A DNA stretch of 64,000 nucleotides, taken from assembly GCA_016987375.1 (NCBI GenBank), contig PJRA01000274.1, positions 923,860 through 987,859 on the forward strand. The letters run 5' to 3'. Under the pieces are notes generated by a model. That model was given only the letters and a program-made list of their open reading frames with translations, did not search any database and was not told the DNA's origin. Below, piece by piece: positions 23,605-35,552 of this stretch. The translations under genes were made by a program, and so were the position numbers. How positions within the stretch are numbered: position 1 is the stretch's first letter; every line of letters begins with the position of its first letter. This stretch comes from Brachionus koreanus (taxonomy: Eukaryota > Rotifera > Eurotatoria > Ploima > Brachionidae).

Positions 23605-25138
23605 ATGTCAACATTTGAATCAAAACCAATTTTGTGCTGTACTCCTGGTTGCGGTAAATCGGCTAATTTGAGATGTCCTACTTGTATTAAACTTGAAATA
23701 ACCACTGGCTCAAATTTTTGTTCACAGGTAAAAGAATACATAGATAATTTCAACAAATTATTCACCCAGAATTACTAAGGAATGTTTTAAACAATACTGG
23801 ATAGTTCATAAACTTTTTCATAAAGCTAAAGACGAATATAATCCTTGGCCAGGATTTAAGTTTACTGGAACATTAAGACCTTATCCTGTGGTAAGAATTT
23901 TTTTCAAAATATCGTTTGGAATCTTTTTTAATTTTTTAATAGACTGAAAAAAGATTAGTTCCAGGAAAAATTCCCCGACCGGATTATGCGGATCATCCCC
24001 AAGGACATCCTTTAAGTGAAATAGCCGAAAGAGGATCAACTGTGGTAAAAGTCCTTGATGACGAGGAAATTGAAGGTCTTAGAGTTGCTTGCAAAGTAAT
24101 AAAATAAATCTAAAAAAATTTAACTTCAATATTTTTAAAAACAAGCTAGCAAGAGAGTGTTTAGATGAAGCAGCTCAAGCCGCAAATATCGGTGTAACTA
24201 CTGATGAATTGGATAGAATCGTACATGAAGCTGCTATTGATAGAGAGTGTTATCCATCTCCTTTAAATTATTATCAATTTCCAAAGTCAGTTTGCACGTA
24301 AGTATCTTTCAAATTTAAAAATTAGATTAATAGAAATTTAAAAATAATTATCATAAAGTTCTGTAAATGAAGTAATCTGTCACGGAATACCAGACAAAAG
24401 GCCTTTACAAAATGGTGATTTGTGCAATGGTAATTATTCTTACTATTTCATCTATTTAGTTTTCTAAAGACAATTTATTTAGTTGACGTTACTGTTTATC
24501 ACAGAGGATTTCATGGTGATTTAAATGAAACTCTTTTCATTGGTGAAGTTGATGAAAAATCAAAGCTTCTAACCAAAGTAACCCATGAAGCTTTGATGAA
24601 AGCTATTGAAATTGGTATTTTAATAATCTCTCAATTTTATTTTTTTAATTATTATTTTTAGTAAAACCTGGAGTCAGATTTAGAGAGATTGGAAATGTTA
24701 TTCAAAAGCATGTAACTCCATTTGGATTTAGCGTTGTAAGATCTTATTGTGGTCATGGTATTCATCGTCTTTTTCACACTGCGCCAAATATACCGCATTA
24801 TGCAAGTAAAATAAACTTATTCGATTCTTTATGGGTTTTTAAATCTTTTTTAGACAATAAAGCAGTTGGTGTAGCCAAAGCAGGTAACTCTTTTACCATT
24901 GAGCCCATGATTTCTGAAGGATCTTGGAGAGATGAACATTGGGTATAGTTAATTGATGGCATAGTGATCTTTCATTTTCTAATATTTTCTTAAGCCTGAT
25001 AATTGGACTGCGGTAACGGTTGACGGAAAACGATCTGCACAGTTTGAACATACACTTTTGGTCACTGAGACGGGATGTGAAATTTTGACAAAACGACCTA
25101 CTAAAAATGGACAACCATGGTTTATGGATTCTATATAG
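23605..25138 (+). CDS. METAP1: Methionine aminopeptidase 1
   Basis: Removes the initiator Met from nascent proteins at the ribosome in the cytosol; a two-metal type 1 enzyme. Nine exons: 23605-23727, 23780-23890, 23943-24095, 24146-24297, 24359-24429, 24483-24614, 24662-24805, 24854-24942 and 24995-25138, giving 372 residues (human 386). The N-terminal zinc-finger region has [13 protein letters not shown] and F-C-S-Q-E-C-F. All five metal ligands are visible: D205, D216 (D-V-T-V-Y-H...G-D-L-N), H279 (Y-C-G-H-G-I), E312 (F-T-I-E-P-M) and E343 (Q-F-E-H-T-L-L). Each is offset by exactly 24 from the human positions. The eight introns are short (46-61 nt). A likely AATAAA polyadenylation signal follows at 25174. 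RPS10 lies 0.7 kb downstream on the same strand. Confidence 0.97.
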
Positions 25139-25832
25139 AAAATATTTTCCTAATTATATCTTTTTTTTTCTGAAATAAAATTTTCAAAAGCACCGCATCA
25201 AAAGACCTTTTTTACTTAAAAATTACTTAGATTAGATCGAATTTTTGTCATACAAAGAGTTCAAAAGACGGATTTTAAAAGTTAAATATATTCTGACATT
25301 AATTACAGGTTACACAGTGAATATGGCAACGCAAAATTTCTAATTTTTGGTATCACGTTTATAAAAGATTTCAATGAGATATTTTGATTCAAATTAAATT
25401 TTAAATAATCAAGATCTATTGAATTTTTTTTTTTTGATTAAGACAAATTCTAAGTCTAAATAATTATGATGATTTTTTTTTTAACTATAAATTTGCAAAA
25501 ATTGCAAAATATTAAAATTTGCAATTAGCACTAAAAAATTTAAAATCCTAATATTTTTGGTTAAAAAGCATTTTATGAATCCATATGATGTATTTTGATA
25601 CTACATATACTCTAAGTCTTTGATCAAGCAGGCAAAATTCCACATTAACTAAACTTTGGTTGAATCTAATACTAGGAAAATTAAAATTTTGGTCAAAATC
25701 TCTTGATTATCCGATATAATCGATCATTAGAATTAAGATTTTTTATTAAACTTTTAAATGAAATAAAAAATTCAATGTTTCTCTATAAGATATTTTTTTT
25801 ATAGATCGGTTTAGATCAAAAAAGAAGTCAAA
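25139..25832. other. METAP1-RPS10 intergenic interval
   Basis: Holds the METAP1 3' UTR, with AATAAA at 25174-25179. Just before the RPS10 start there is a T-run plus ATAG acceptor at 25804, indicating a 5'-UTR intron of RPS10 whose donor I could not place. Confidence 0.5.
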
Positions 25833-26402
25833 ATGTTGATGCCAAAAAAAGACCGTACTGCTATTTACGAATACTTGTTCACCGAAGGTGTCATGGTTGC
25901 CGAAAAAAATTTTTTCCCAGTAAATCACCCGAAAGTTAACGTACCAAATTTGTACGTAATTAAAGCCCTACAATCATTGAACTCAAGAGGATACGTTACC
26001 GAAAGATTTGCTTGGCAACACTATTACTGGTACTTAACCAACGAAGGTATTCAATACTTGAGAGAATATTTGCACTTACCCCCCGAAATCGTTCCAGCAA
26101 CTTTGAAAAAACCAACTAAACCAGAAGCTAGAAAGAAACGTATGATAAAAGTCTAAAAATTTACTTAATTAATTTTTTTTATTTAATTGAAGCCGAAGCC
26201 TCAACTAAACCAGAAGAAGCTGCTCCTTCAGACAGAGAACAATACAGAAGAGCTCCTGAATCTGATAAAAAAGGTGAAGCTGGTGCTGGATCTTATGAAT
26301 TTGTAAATTTCTTATAAATCTAAGACTTTTTAAAATTTAATTGCTTTTTTTCGTTTATTTTAGAAGGGAGGCTTTGGCCGAGGCAAAAAACCAGCTCAAT
26401 AA
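25833..26402 (+). CDS. RPS10: 40S ribosomal protein S10
   Basis: A component of the small ribosomal subunit head near the mRNA entry/beak region. Exons 25833-26139, 26193-26302 and 26364-26402 give 151 residues (human 165). The N-terminal S10 plectin-like winged-helix domain is nearly complete: [26 protein letters not shown], and the hallmark run from W-Y-L-T-N-E-G-I-Q through H-L-P-P-E-I-V-P-A. The short tail keeps Y-R-R and ends in the family's G-G-F-G-R-G motif. The donor is C|GTATGA at 26140, phase 1; reading straight on instead reaches a stop after a few residues, which would lose the conserved tail. AATAAA lies just past the stop (26427). Confidence 0.97.
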
Positions 26403-27067
26403 ATTTTTTTCTTTGATGCAGATTCAAATAAAAAAATTTATTTAATAAATAAACTGTCAAAAAATTAATTGATTTTTTTTCTTTATTCAAAAAAATAATT
26501 ATCTAATTAACTTACGATTACAAAAATCGATGAAACAAAAAATTGTTAATAAAACCAAAAAAAAGTTTCCATATAAATATTGATTGATATAAGTTTTAGA
26601 TTCAAGCTAGTTAAGGTTTTTATTTTAATTTCAAATTTAAAAAAGGGAAAGTCATTCAACAGATAAAGCAAAATATCTGAATAAAGGTTTGATTTTTTTT
26701 TAATTTTTTCAAATATTTTTTCTAATTAGAAATTCGTCATTATAAAAAGTTAAGATTTAATTTTTTTGTTTGTTTATTCATTAATAAACTGAAAGTCAGT
26801 TGAAATTTAAATTATTTTTTATCCGTTAAATATTTATATTTTAAACATTTTTTTCCATATTGACCAATTTTTGGTGAATTTATTAAAATTTTAGATCAAA
26901 TTTTATAGATAATTCTTTTTAAAAAAAGAAAATTTTTTAAATAAAACAATTAAAAATTATTTAATGAGAAATTAAACATAAAAGTTGATATTTTTAGTGT
27001 TGCGAAGCACCTTTTTTATAAATAGTAAAAATTTCTTTGTTAAATAGATTATAAATTATTTGTATTT

Positions 27068-27261
27068 TAATGCCGCACTAAAACATCAAAATCTTGGTTT
27101 TAGTGCCTCAAAAAATTGTATTTTCAAAGCTTAAAATAGTAAATATTTGATCCCGATAGCCTACAAAATACCAAAATTTTCAATTTTTATTTTGTAGAAT
27201 GACCAACAACTACTTTTTTATGACATAAAAACCAAATTTTTGAGGTTTTAGTGCGGCGTTA
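27068..27261. repeat. MITE-like foldback element
   Basis: Terminal inverted repeats TAATGCCGCACTAAAAC (27068-27084) and GTTTTAGTGCGGCGTTA (27245-27261) match at 16 of 17 positions. A second GTTTTAGTGC copy at 27097-27106 makes an inner hairpin with the left end. CCTCAAAAAATT (27106) pairs with AAATTTTTGAGG (27234-27245), and a 9-bp stem CTACAAAAT/ATTTTGTAG sits in the middle. There is no coding capacity. TA or TTA flanks both ends, compatible with a Tc1/mariner-type target duplication, but this is uncertain. Confidence 0.6.
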
Positions 27262-28751
27262 GAAATCAAATATTTTCGGTAAATATGTATAGATTGTGAT
27301 ATTCTAATTTTAGTTAAGTCAATAAATGATCAATAAGAAAAGTGTTGCCAAGATTAAAAAATGCTACCATTTTAAATTTCTTATCATTTCTAAGGTTCTA
27401 AGTTAAATTTAGTTGAAAATTTGCGAATACACCGATATGATAATAAATTTTCATAGTGTTTATTTTTTTTTCTGAAAATAATTACACAGATAAATTAAAT
27501 TGTTGTTGGATATTCAAAAGTATAAAGTAAGCACAAATGGTTCTAATCAGGAGTGAAAAATTTTAAGTTAAATTTCGAATTGAATTAATCGATCAACAGG
27601 AAGAATAACGCGCTCATAATTTGAATTTTTAACAGCTTTCTGATTTAACTCATGATAAATTGCGTCAGTATTAATCATTTTGATAAAAATTTGAATAGAA
27701 TACTTCAAGAATGAATATCTTTTTGATATGCCTTTTCCTATTGCATAATGTTTTTAAAGCGAAAAATGATGATTAAATATTTAAATAAAGGAGAAAAGCT
27801 TTATTTTTATCTTGTTTTAAATTAATTATTTATTTTATAAAATGAAATTGATTGCGTCAAATAATATAATTTATCTTCTACCAACAAAAAAAAAATCGGT
27901 AAAAATTCACCTAAGTATAAATTGTTTTATACTATTAAATCGTGTTATTTCTTTTATTTAGCAGAACTACGAACTTGATTTTTAAATAAAGAACAAATTT
28001 TGATTTATCTTAAAATAAATTTTATTAATGTTGTTTATTAATTTTAAATTTATAAATTTATCTAAATCAGATCTGAAATGATGAATCAGACTTAACCAAT
28101 TAACAATATTCACACTAGGAATCCAAAAAATTTTGACTAAAAAACCAATTTTTTCAAGATAAATAACTGCTCTGCAATCATAATTTTAATTTTGTAATAA
28201 TTAATATAGCTTTAAACAAAGATTTTAAAGTTGTTTCTATGATTCAGAAAATATTCTAAATATATTTGTATTTAAATACAATGTTTAAATAAAGATTCTT
28301 TTCTTTTATCAGTTTTAGAACTTTTGACATTGATTTAAGATTAGATTTAATTTTTCCATAATATCATTTAAAAGTAAATTAAGAGAAAAAAAATAGAATT
28401 TTTTTAAAAAGAATTGCTTGCGGAAACATAATATTTTAAAGGAAAATATTTTGCCTTTTAAAAAAACGAATTTTTTCATTTATTAATAAAAAATATTAAA
28501 TTTCAAAAAATTAATAATTTTTAATGGATTTTTATTATTTAATCAAATATTTTTGAGTTTCAAAAACATAGAAATTTTTTAATTTTTTTTCAGGATAATT
28601 TAAGTAATCAATTTTTTAAAAATATTTTAATATCTTTATTGTGCTAAAAATAGAAAAATAGTGTGGGTTCAGTTTTTAAATATTGTTTTAGTAATTCAAT
28701 CGATTATTAGATGTTAATATTTATATTTTCAATGATTTTAATTGAATGGAT

Positions 28752-28821
28752 ATAACGCCTCTAAGGCTTACATTAGTATCCTATCCGGCCCTCTTGTTTG
28801 GCGTTATGAAGCAATTTTTAA
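28752..28821. other. Structured G+C-richer patch, possible non-coding RNA or element remnant
   Basis: ATAACGCC (28752-28759) pairs with GGCGTTAT (28800-28807). Immediately after comes a second stem, TGAAGCA/TGCTTCA, around an A/T loop. The 70-nt stretch is far richer in G+C than the surrounding desert. It does not fit a tRNA (no B box, wrong length) or any snRNA I know. Confidence 0.3.
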
Positions 28822-29748
28822 TGCTTCATTTTAACTAAAACGTTTAAAAGGTTTAGTTAGCTAACAAAGATATCTACAACGATGTCTGTAAAAATAGCTT
28901 TAAATTTTAAGAGAAATCTTTGGAAAAACATTTTGACAAATTTAAAGCTTTTATTTAAATTTAAATTTCTCTCGCCAAAGAACTTAATTATATTTTAATT
29001 TATGCTTATTGATAGGAATAATCAAGTCTTTAATTATTGAATTTTATTTTCTACTATAAATTTTTTAATTAAATTTTCAAAATAATAATTAATGATGAAT
29101 TCAAGAGTGTAAAATTTTTTTTATTTAAAAACAGAAATTGATAATAGAAAACAATAATTTACAATGTAAATCAAATGAACCATTTTTGAAGAAGTGTAGA
29201 TTAGGTTAAGCATTTGGTATATTTATCAATATAATCAACTATTTTTATTGTTAATTAATGTATACTTAGTTATCAAAACAATCTATTTGATTGCATTAGA
29301 TGCACGAATTATCGTTCAAAAACAAGCAAAATTGATTTCATCATTTTGCTTATGTATATATTGATAATGTTGCATCATTCGTTTCGAAATAATTACATGT
29401 TATATAATCGGAAAAGCTAAAGTACACTTAGCTAGTTCAACCTTTAATTGCTGATATAACTTGCATTTAATCAGGAGATTGAAATATTGCTTTTTTCATC
29501 GATCCTTCTCTCAATAATTCAAATTAATCGCTATTTATATTATGTTCAATTAACAATAAGAATGAAGTCATGAAATTTTTTTTCTTACGATTTTAAAACC
29601 GCACCCAAATTATTTGTTTTTTCACACTATATTTATTTGTATACTGACTAAGCTTTTTATTTAATTAAGCAAAATTAGTATTTTGAAAAATTCAAGTTTT
29701 TACAAAATATTTGAACTGAAAAAATTTTTATATGTATAAAATAAACCA

Positions 29749-29841
29749 TAAGAAATAAGCAACGTAAAGAAATTATAAAATGCGTTTATTAATGGAATAC
29801 CTTTTCAGCACAATTTGTTTGAATATTTAGGAAAAAAGCTT
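29749..29841 (+). repeat. ~93-bp direct repeat, copy 1
   Basis: About 92% identical (7 mismatches by eye, no indels) to 30836-30928. The shared core ACCTTTTCAGCACAATTTGT is unbroken. See the findings. Confidence 0.85.
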
Positions 29842-30094
29842 GAAACATTTTTAAAAAGTTTTTAGAAATTCATGTTAATAGAAGTAAAAAAATCATGAAT
29901 GCAAATCAGAGAAAAATTATTTTTTAGCGTCTTTAAAGAACTGTTTTTCATTTAAAGTCAAATTTTATTTAAGTATTTCCTAGTAAATAGTTGGGTCTTT
30001 CCACCTTTTTTTTTTAAAGTTAACTGATATTTTTAAATTATAAATTTTTTACAAGCTATCTGAGTAAACTGGAGCTCTATTTAGCAATCAGATA

Positions 30095-30185
30095 TGGTAA
30101 ATGGAACTCAAGTTTAAAAATTTGAAGATTTTTAAACTTGAGTTCCATTTACCACTTAGTTTTATTTGGGTAATAAAACTAAGTG
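30095..30185. repeat. Two abutting perfect hairpins
   Basis: Arms 30095-30121 and 30128-30154 are perfectly complementary over 27 bp around a 6-nt loop (TTGAAG). Overlapping its right end by two bases, 30153-30166 and 30172-30185 form a perfect 14-bp stem around TGGGT. Perfect pairing in an otherwise fast-drifting region implies either recent origin or selection. Confidence 0.9.
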
Positions 30186-30835
30186 TTTTTTAGAATTAAT
30201 TAGTTTAGTTTAAAGATTTTTCATTTTAAGGATCTTTTAAATTGATAACAGTTCAATAAAGAAAACTAGTTTTTAAGTATTTTTAAATTTTGCAAAATTT
30301 AAATTATTAAGTCTATTTTGACTTTTTTTAAAACTAAAGCTTTTGAGTTAAATTTATCAAATATTATTGATCAATTTTCAAGCTTTCAGTGTAAATTCTC
30401 AACTAAATAAAGTCCCAGAAAATTATTGTATCAAGGCTTTTATTTCCTCGATGAATCTCATTGAAAAATTTTCTTGATTTTAAGCAATAAAAGCTATAAG
30501 AGCCTTTGAAAACAAATTAAAAAATTTGACTAAGCGATCGAAAAGCTAAATTCGATTTAAACACTTAAAATTTAATTTCAAATTACTTAGTCATGTTTTA
30601 TAAAATTTTTTCCGGTTATTATAAAAAAAGAATAAATTGCCATGTTAAATTAGCGTAAAACTACACAGTTACTCTGTGAGGAAAAAAAACCAAAATTCTA
30701 TAGAATTGAAAATTGAAAATCATGTGAATGCTTTTAGCTTTCAATTTTTCTAATCCAATTGATTCTTTTATTTTATTATTTTCTTTAACTTGAAATTTTA
30801 GAAAAAATTTTTTAAGTGTTAGTTAAATTAAGCCC

Positions 30836-30928
30836 TAAGAAATAAGCAAAGTAAAGAAATTATAAAATGTGTTTATAAATGGCATACCTTTTCAGCACAA
30901 TTTGTTTGATTATTGAAGAAAAAAGCTT
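30836..30928 (+). repeat. ~93-bp direct repeat, copy 2
   Basis: Second copy of the block at 29749-29841, same strand, 1,087 bp downstream. The hairpin pair lies between the two copies. Confidence 0.85.
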
Positions 30929-33900
30929 AGAAGCAATGTTAGTTTTCAAAAAAATGTATGAAAAATTTAGTTATAGAAAAAAATTTAAAGCTTTCAATAA
31001 ATGATAAATACACAATATTAATAATTTGCATGTATATTAATAATATATTTTTTTAATATGAATTGCTAGCGACGAAATCAACGAAAATCTCGGATAATTT
31101 TTAAGCCTGGGAGTTTGAATATCATGTTAACATTATTGAATCAAATAGAAATGCTCAATTTAGTTGAAAACTTATTGTTTTTGGGTCTCAAGTGAATTTA
31201 TTTAGTTTAATTAAATTGAAAAATTTTTCTTTTCCTAATTGAATTTACACTGCTTTGTCATAAACAAAAGAAATTCTAGATTTAAGATAAACTAAATTTT
31301 TTAACGAATTTTACATTTTACATTGCCTGGAAAATTCCAATTCATTTTATTTTCTAGATACGCAGTACTTATGAGAATATTGAACAAATTGTGCGATATA
31401 TAACAAACTTAATTTTTATGTAATCAATTCTAGTACGTAATAAGACAAGGCTCAGATTTAAAATAGAAAAAAATAAAATTGAACCATTGGTTAAAGGTTC
31501 AGGCTTGGACCCGATCATATCATCTGAAAATCAATTTTAAAATTCAAACATTTAAAAAATATACATTTTTAGATGAGTTAATTGATAATTTTAAATATGA
31601 CTCTTTCGTAAATCTCAACTTTAGAATGTAATTTAATAGTGAATAAAAATTAATGTCTTAAAAATGCTCAATGTTTTAATTAATTCTTCATATTTATTAT
31701 TTTAATTTAAAAAAAAAACAGAAAAATTTTAAAATTTTATTAAAAATTTAGAAGCTACCATAAATTTTTATTTTTTAAATCTATTTGGCAAGCTAACATT
31801 TTTTTTTAAATAATATTGTTTTAAATTTTTTATAGTACAAATCTGATCTATCTGAAAACAAAACAGGATTCTAAGAGATAAGAGAAAGGAAGTAGAGTGT
31901 GCTAACCCAACTAAATTAGCTTAAAAATAAAATTCAAAATAAAACTAAAAATTAAATTAAATTTTTTATTCTTTTACCAGTACATTTTAATAAATTTTTA
32001 AAACATAATTTAATTTTTGAATATCATTTTAATATTGAAAAAGAAAAATATTCAAAATTAACTAGGAATTTGATATTTACAAATTTGAAGCTGAAATTTT
32101 GGATCGATCGCAAATACTTAAATATCAAGAAAAAAATGAACTAACAAATTGTGTTTGTTTATCTGAAATTTGTATTTAAAAAAATGATAGAATAGTTTAT
32201 GCACCTGATTAATTTAGTTTGAGTCGATTATTATATATTTCAATACCTAATATCATTGGTTTCGAGCCAGAAGCACGATTATCTTTCGACAAGTAATAGC
32301 TTATCTAGGCTACATAGCAATAAAGCCTTGTTATCGATTGATTAAGCCAGCATTTGTAATGACGCAAACGATTTTTAAAGCCTTAAATCAAACAATTAAT
32401 TTAGATATCCAGTGCAATCATGAGGCCGCAATAATTTTTTAAATAAACTTAAAACTAATTTCTTTAATGGATTTTTCTAACGATACGTTCATTTCAGTTT
32501 GTTTTTTTTTATTGCTTTATTTTCCAGTTATTTATTGTTTTAAAGTTCAATGCATGAAGAATTAATAAATATGAAAATTAGTTATTCCAGACTCTTTTCG
32601 ATTATATTAATTATTATAATGCGAAAACTGGCCAAGCTATTCATTAAAATTTCCGAAAATTCAGTTGATTCGGACTTTATATTTTTTCTCATTCATATTT
32701 TTTTTTACTAATGTTTGCTTTTACTTAAACAATATGTTGCATGTTAAATTTATTTATTTTTATTTAGTTTAGGATTAATTTAAATAGAAAAAAAATGACT
32801 TAACGGCATTGAATTTATCATGATTTCCATGAAAGTTCATTTTAATTTTGTATAATAGATCTAGTCATAGAAAGGGATTTTTATTTTTTGCCTGATCAAA
32901 TTATATTTATTTGATGATTAATAATTTATTTTGAATATAAAAAAAATGATTTTATTTCATTTTTTATGCGGTTCTAGTTTTTTGATGATATTGAAATGAA
33001 ATGATTTTCAGATTTTTTTAGTTGATAAATTGACACTTGAGCTTAAGTTAAAAATTATTTTACACAATTTCTAAAATCGAATATTGGCTTTTTATTTCAT
33101 TCAATATTCGATTGACTAATTTTTTTTATAAATTTAAAACTTTAATATTTTCAAGACAGTAAAGCAATAATTAAAAACTGGGTTAATTATTTTATTTGAA
33201 TGCCAAATTTTTTAAGATTTAATACCTAGATAAAAAATAAAACAGTAATATTTGTGAATCCCACTGTTTTTATTTGAAATTATTTTTAAAATTAAAATTC
33301 CTTTGATTAATAAAAAGTCTTTTTTTTGACATTTATAGTTTTTAATTTTTTTTCAAACATATTTTTATTGAATTGAAATAGATGATAAGATGAAAATTCT
33401 AAAAGTTAAAGTATTAAATTTAATCAGACTCAATAAATCGATTTGACATATAATTTAATTTTCTTATTACTAAATTATGGTTGAAGAAAACTATTTTTGA
33501 GATAATTCTTTCAAGATTTTATCATTCATAATTGTGCTACAAATGTTCGACTAATTTAAAGCTTAAATTACCTAGGCATAATTTCAAATCGACTGCAGCA
33601 CAATCATAAAAAATTAAAAAGCATTCAAATTTTTATTGGAATTTTATATTTAAACTGATTCGAATCGATTAAATAATCGATCGTGATAATCAAAAACTTT
33701 TGCTTGAAAATATTTAACCAAAATATTTTGCTAAGCAATTATTAACTACCGTCTGGTATCAAATCAAGATATAATGTTTAAAAAATAGACTTTTTAATTA
33801 AGCAATCTTTTTGTTCAGTTCAAAGAACACACCAGAAATATTTATTTTTTGGTTTCATTGTTTATGCATTAAACAAAAATTAAAACTCTATCTTTAGACT

Positions 33901-35552
33901 GTTGTGTTTTGGCTTTTAAATTTTGGTCAAGATAATAAAGCAATATGCAAGAGCTTCAATAATTTTCTTAAATTATATTTATTGTTTTCCTCTTCCGTTA
34001 TGGATTAGATATTTTTTGTTTAAAGGAAAAGAATGCTAAAATTAATTTAGCTTTTGTTTTAAACACTAATCAAACGGCTCATTTTAAGCATGATTTAATC
34101 AATTGAGCAAATTTAGTTTCAGCTCTTAATTTAAAAAAAAAACAACAAATAATTTCAATTTCTTAATATATTTGTCTGTAGTTTATATTCCATATTGAAA
34201 TCTGATTAAATACAGGAAATCTTTAGTTGAGCAGAGTATGTAGGAGATAATTGAGTGTACCCGTGGGCTAGATATAACCACTTAAAATTTATACTAGAAA
34301 TATCTAATACTATATTGATAATTGTTTTCTCTAAAATTCGATTAAGAGAAAAAAATTAAAGCATTATTTAGATAAAATTCTGAAGAGATTAATATTTTGA
34401 AAAAAATATATGAATTGTTTTTTGGTAAAGCTTTAGTTTAAAAATGTTCATTTAAAATATTTATCATAAGAAGATATAATTAATTTGCCAATTTATTCTT
34501 TAAGCAGCAATGCGCTCAATTCGAGCTATATTGAAATAAAATTTTATTTATTTTTTTAGTTAGACGATTTTTCTTAGCTAGAAAAACACCAAGGTTACTA
34601 GCTGGATTTTTTTATTTTTATGTAAATAACAAGTATTTATTCATTATTTAGTTTATTTAGAAAATATTGAGCAACTTATCGATTTGATTTTAGGTATAAG
34701 TTTTGCTTGTTTCTTTTCTTTTCTTAATAGGAATTTATTATTTAATTCTATGTTTTTTCTTGTTAAATATTAGTTAAAAATTTTTAGCTGACAAATTACT
34801 AGCAAAAATCAACCAAATATTTAACTAGCATTGACTAAATTTATTAATTTCTAAGTTCCGAGAAAATCTTTTCTAAAAAAAGCATATTTGGAATTTTTTT
34901 TTAGCTTTATTTAGTTTCGTTTCAAATAATGAAAATAACTGCCAAAAAAACCAGACTGTACTTAAAATTAAAATCTAAAATAGATGTTTTTAATTAGATT
35001 TATTTTCTGCTTGAAACATTTATAAATTTTTATCTTCTTGTTCTTTAATTGAATTTCGGATCAAAAATTCAGCATTAATCTAGAATTATCAATGCTAGCT
35101 ATAAAGTATGAAGTCATAATCTTAATCATCAAGATGAATAATTTGGAGCCAACATTTAATTAATTACTGATTACAAAAACAAAGATTGAAAAGAATATTC
35201 ATGCCCAGAAGAATTCATGCTTTAAAATATCTAATCTAATTAATAAATAAAATATCGTTTTTTTTTTAATTCATTTTCATCACCATAAATATTTTTTCAT
35301 TTGTATTAATTACTAAGACGGAAAATCTAAACTGAAATTAAATTAATAAAATAGATAATTAAAAAAATTGTATGCATTTCAGAATTATTTGCTTAATTTA
35401 AATATTTAATTTAAAGACTTTTACATCGACAACAAAATATTCACTTTATCTTTTTATTAAATGTCAAATTTTTATTTATAGATTTTTTCTTAATTCTTAC
35501 ATTGGAATTGATGGAAATCTAAATAATAAAAAAGAGCTAAAGTTGAAATAAA

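Larger units (their letters stand above)
26403..35552. other. ~9.1 kb gene desert
   Basis: No credible protein-coding frame on either strand in more than 9 kb, against roughly one gene per 2-3 kb elsewhere. It holds a foldback element (27068-27261), a small inverted-repeat structure (28752-28821), a ~93-bp direct duplication (29749-29841 and 30836-30928) and two abutting perfect hairpins (30095-30185). An acceptor-like T/A tract plus ATAG at 35474-35481 suggests that the RGK gene downstream has a 5'-UTR intron, so part of this region may be intronic or regulatory DNA for that gene. Confidence 0.55.

Noticed and set aside
28752..28821. tRNA gene
   Set aside because: The 8-bp end pairing looked like an acceptor stem, but there is no T-loop B box, no anticodon arm and the span is too short.
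32240..32300. Possible tRNA T-arm (GGTTTCGAGCC near 32260)
   Set aside because: No A box or cloverleaf could be formed with the upstream sequence.
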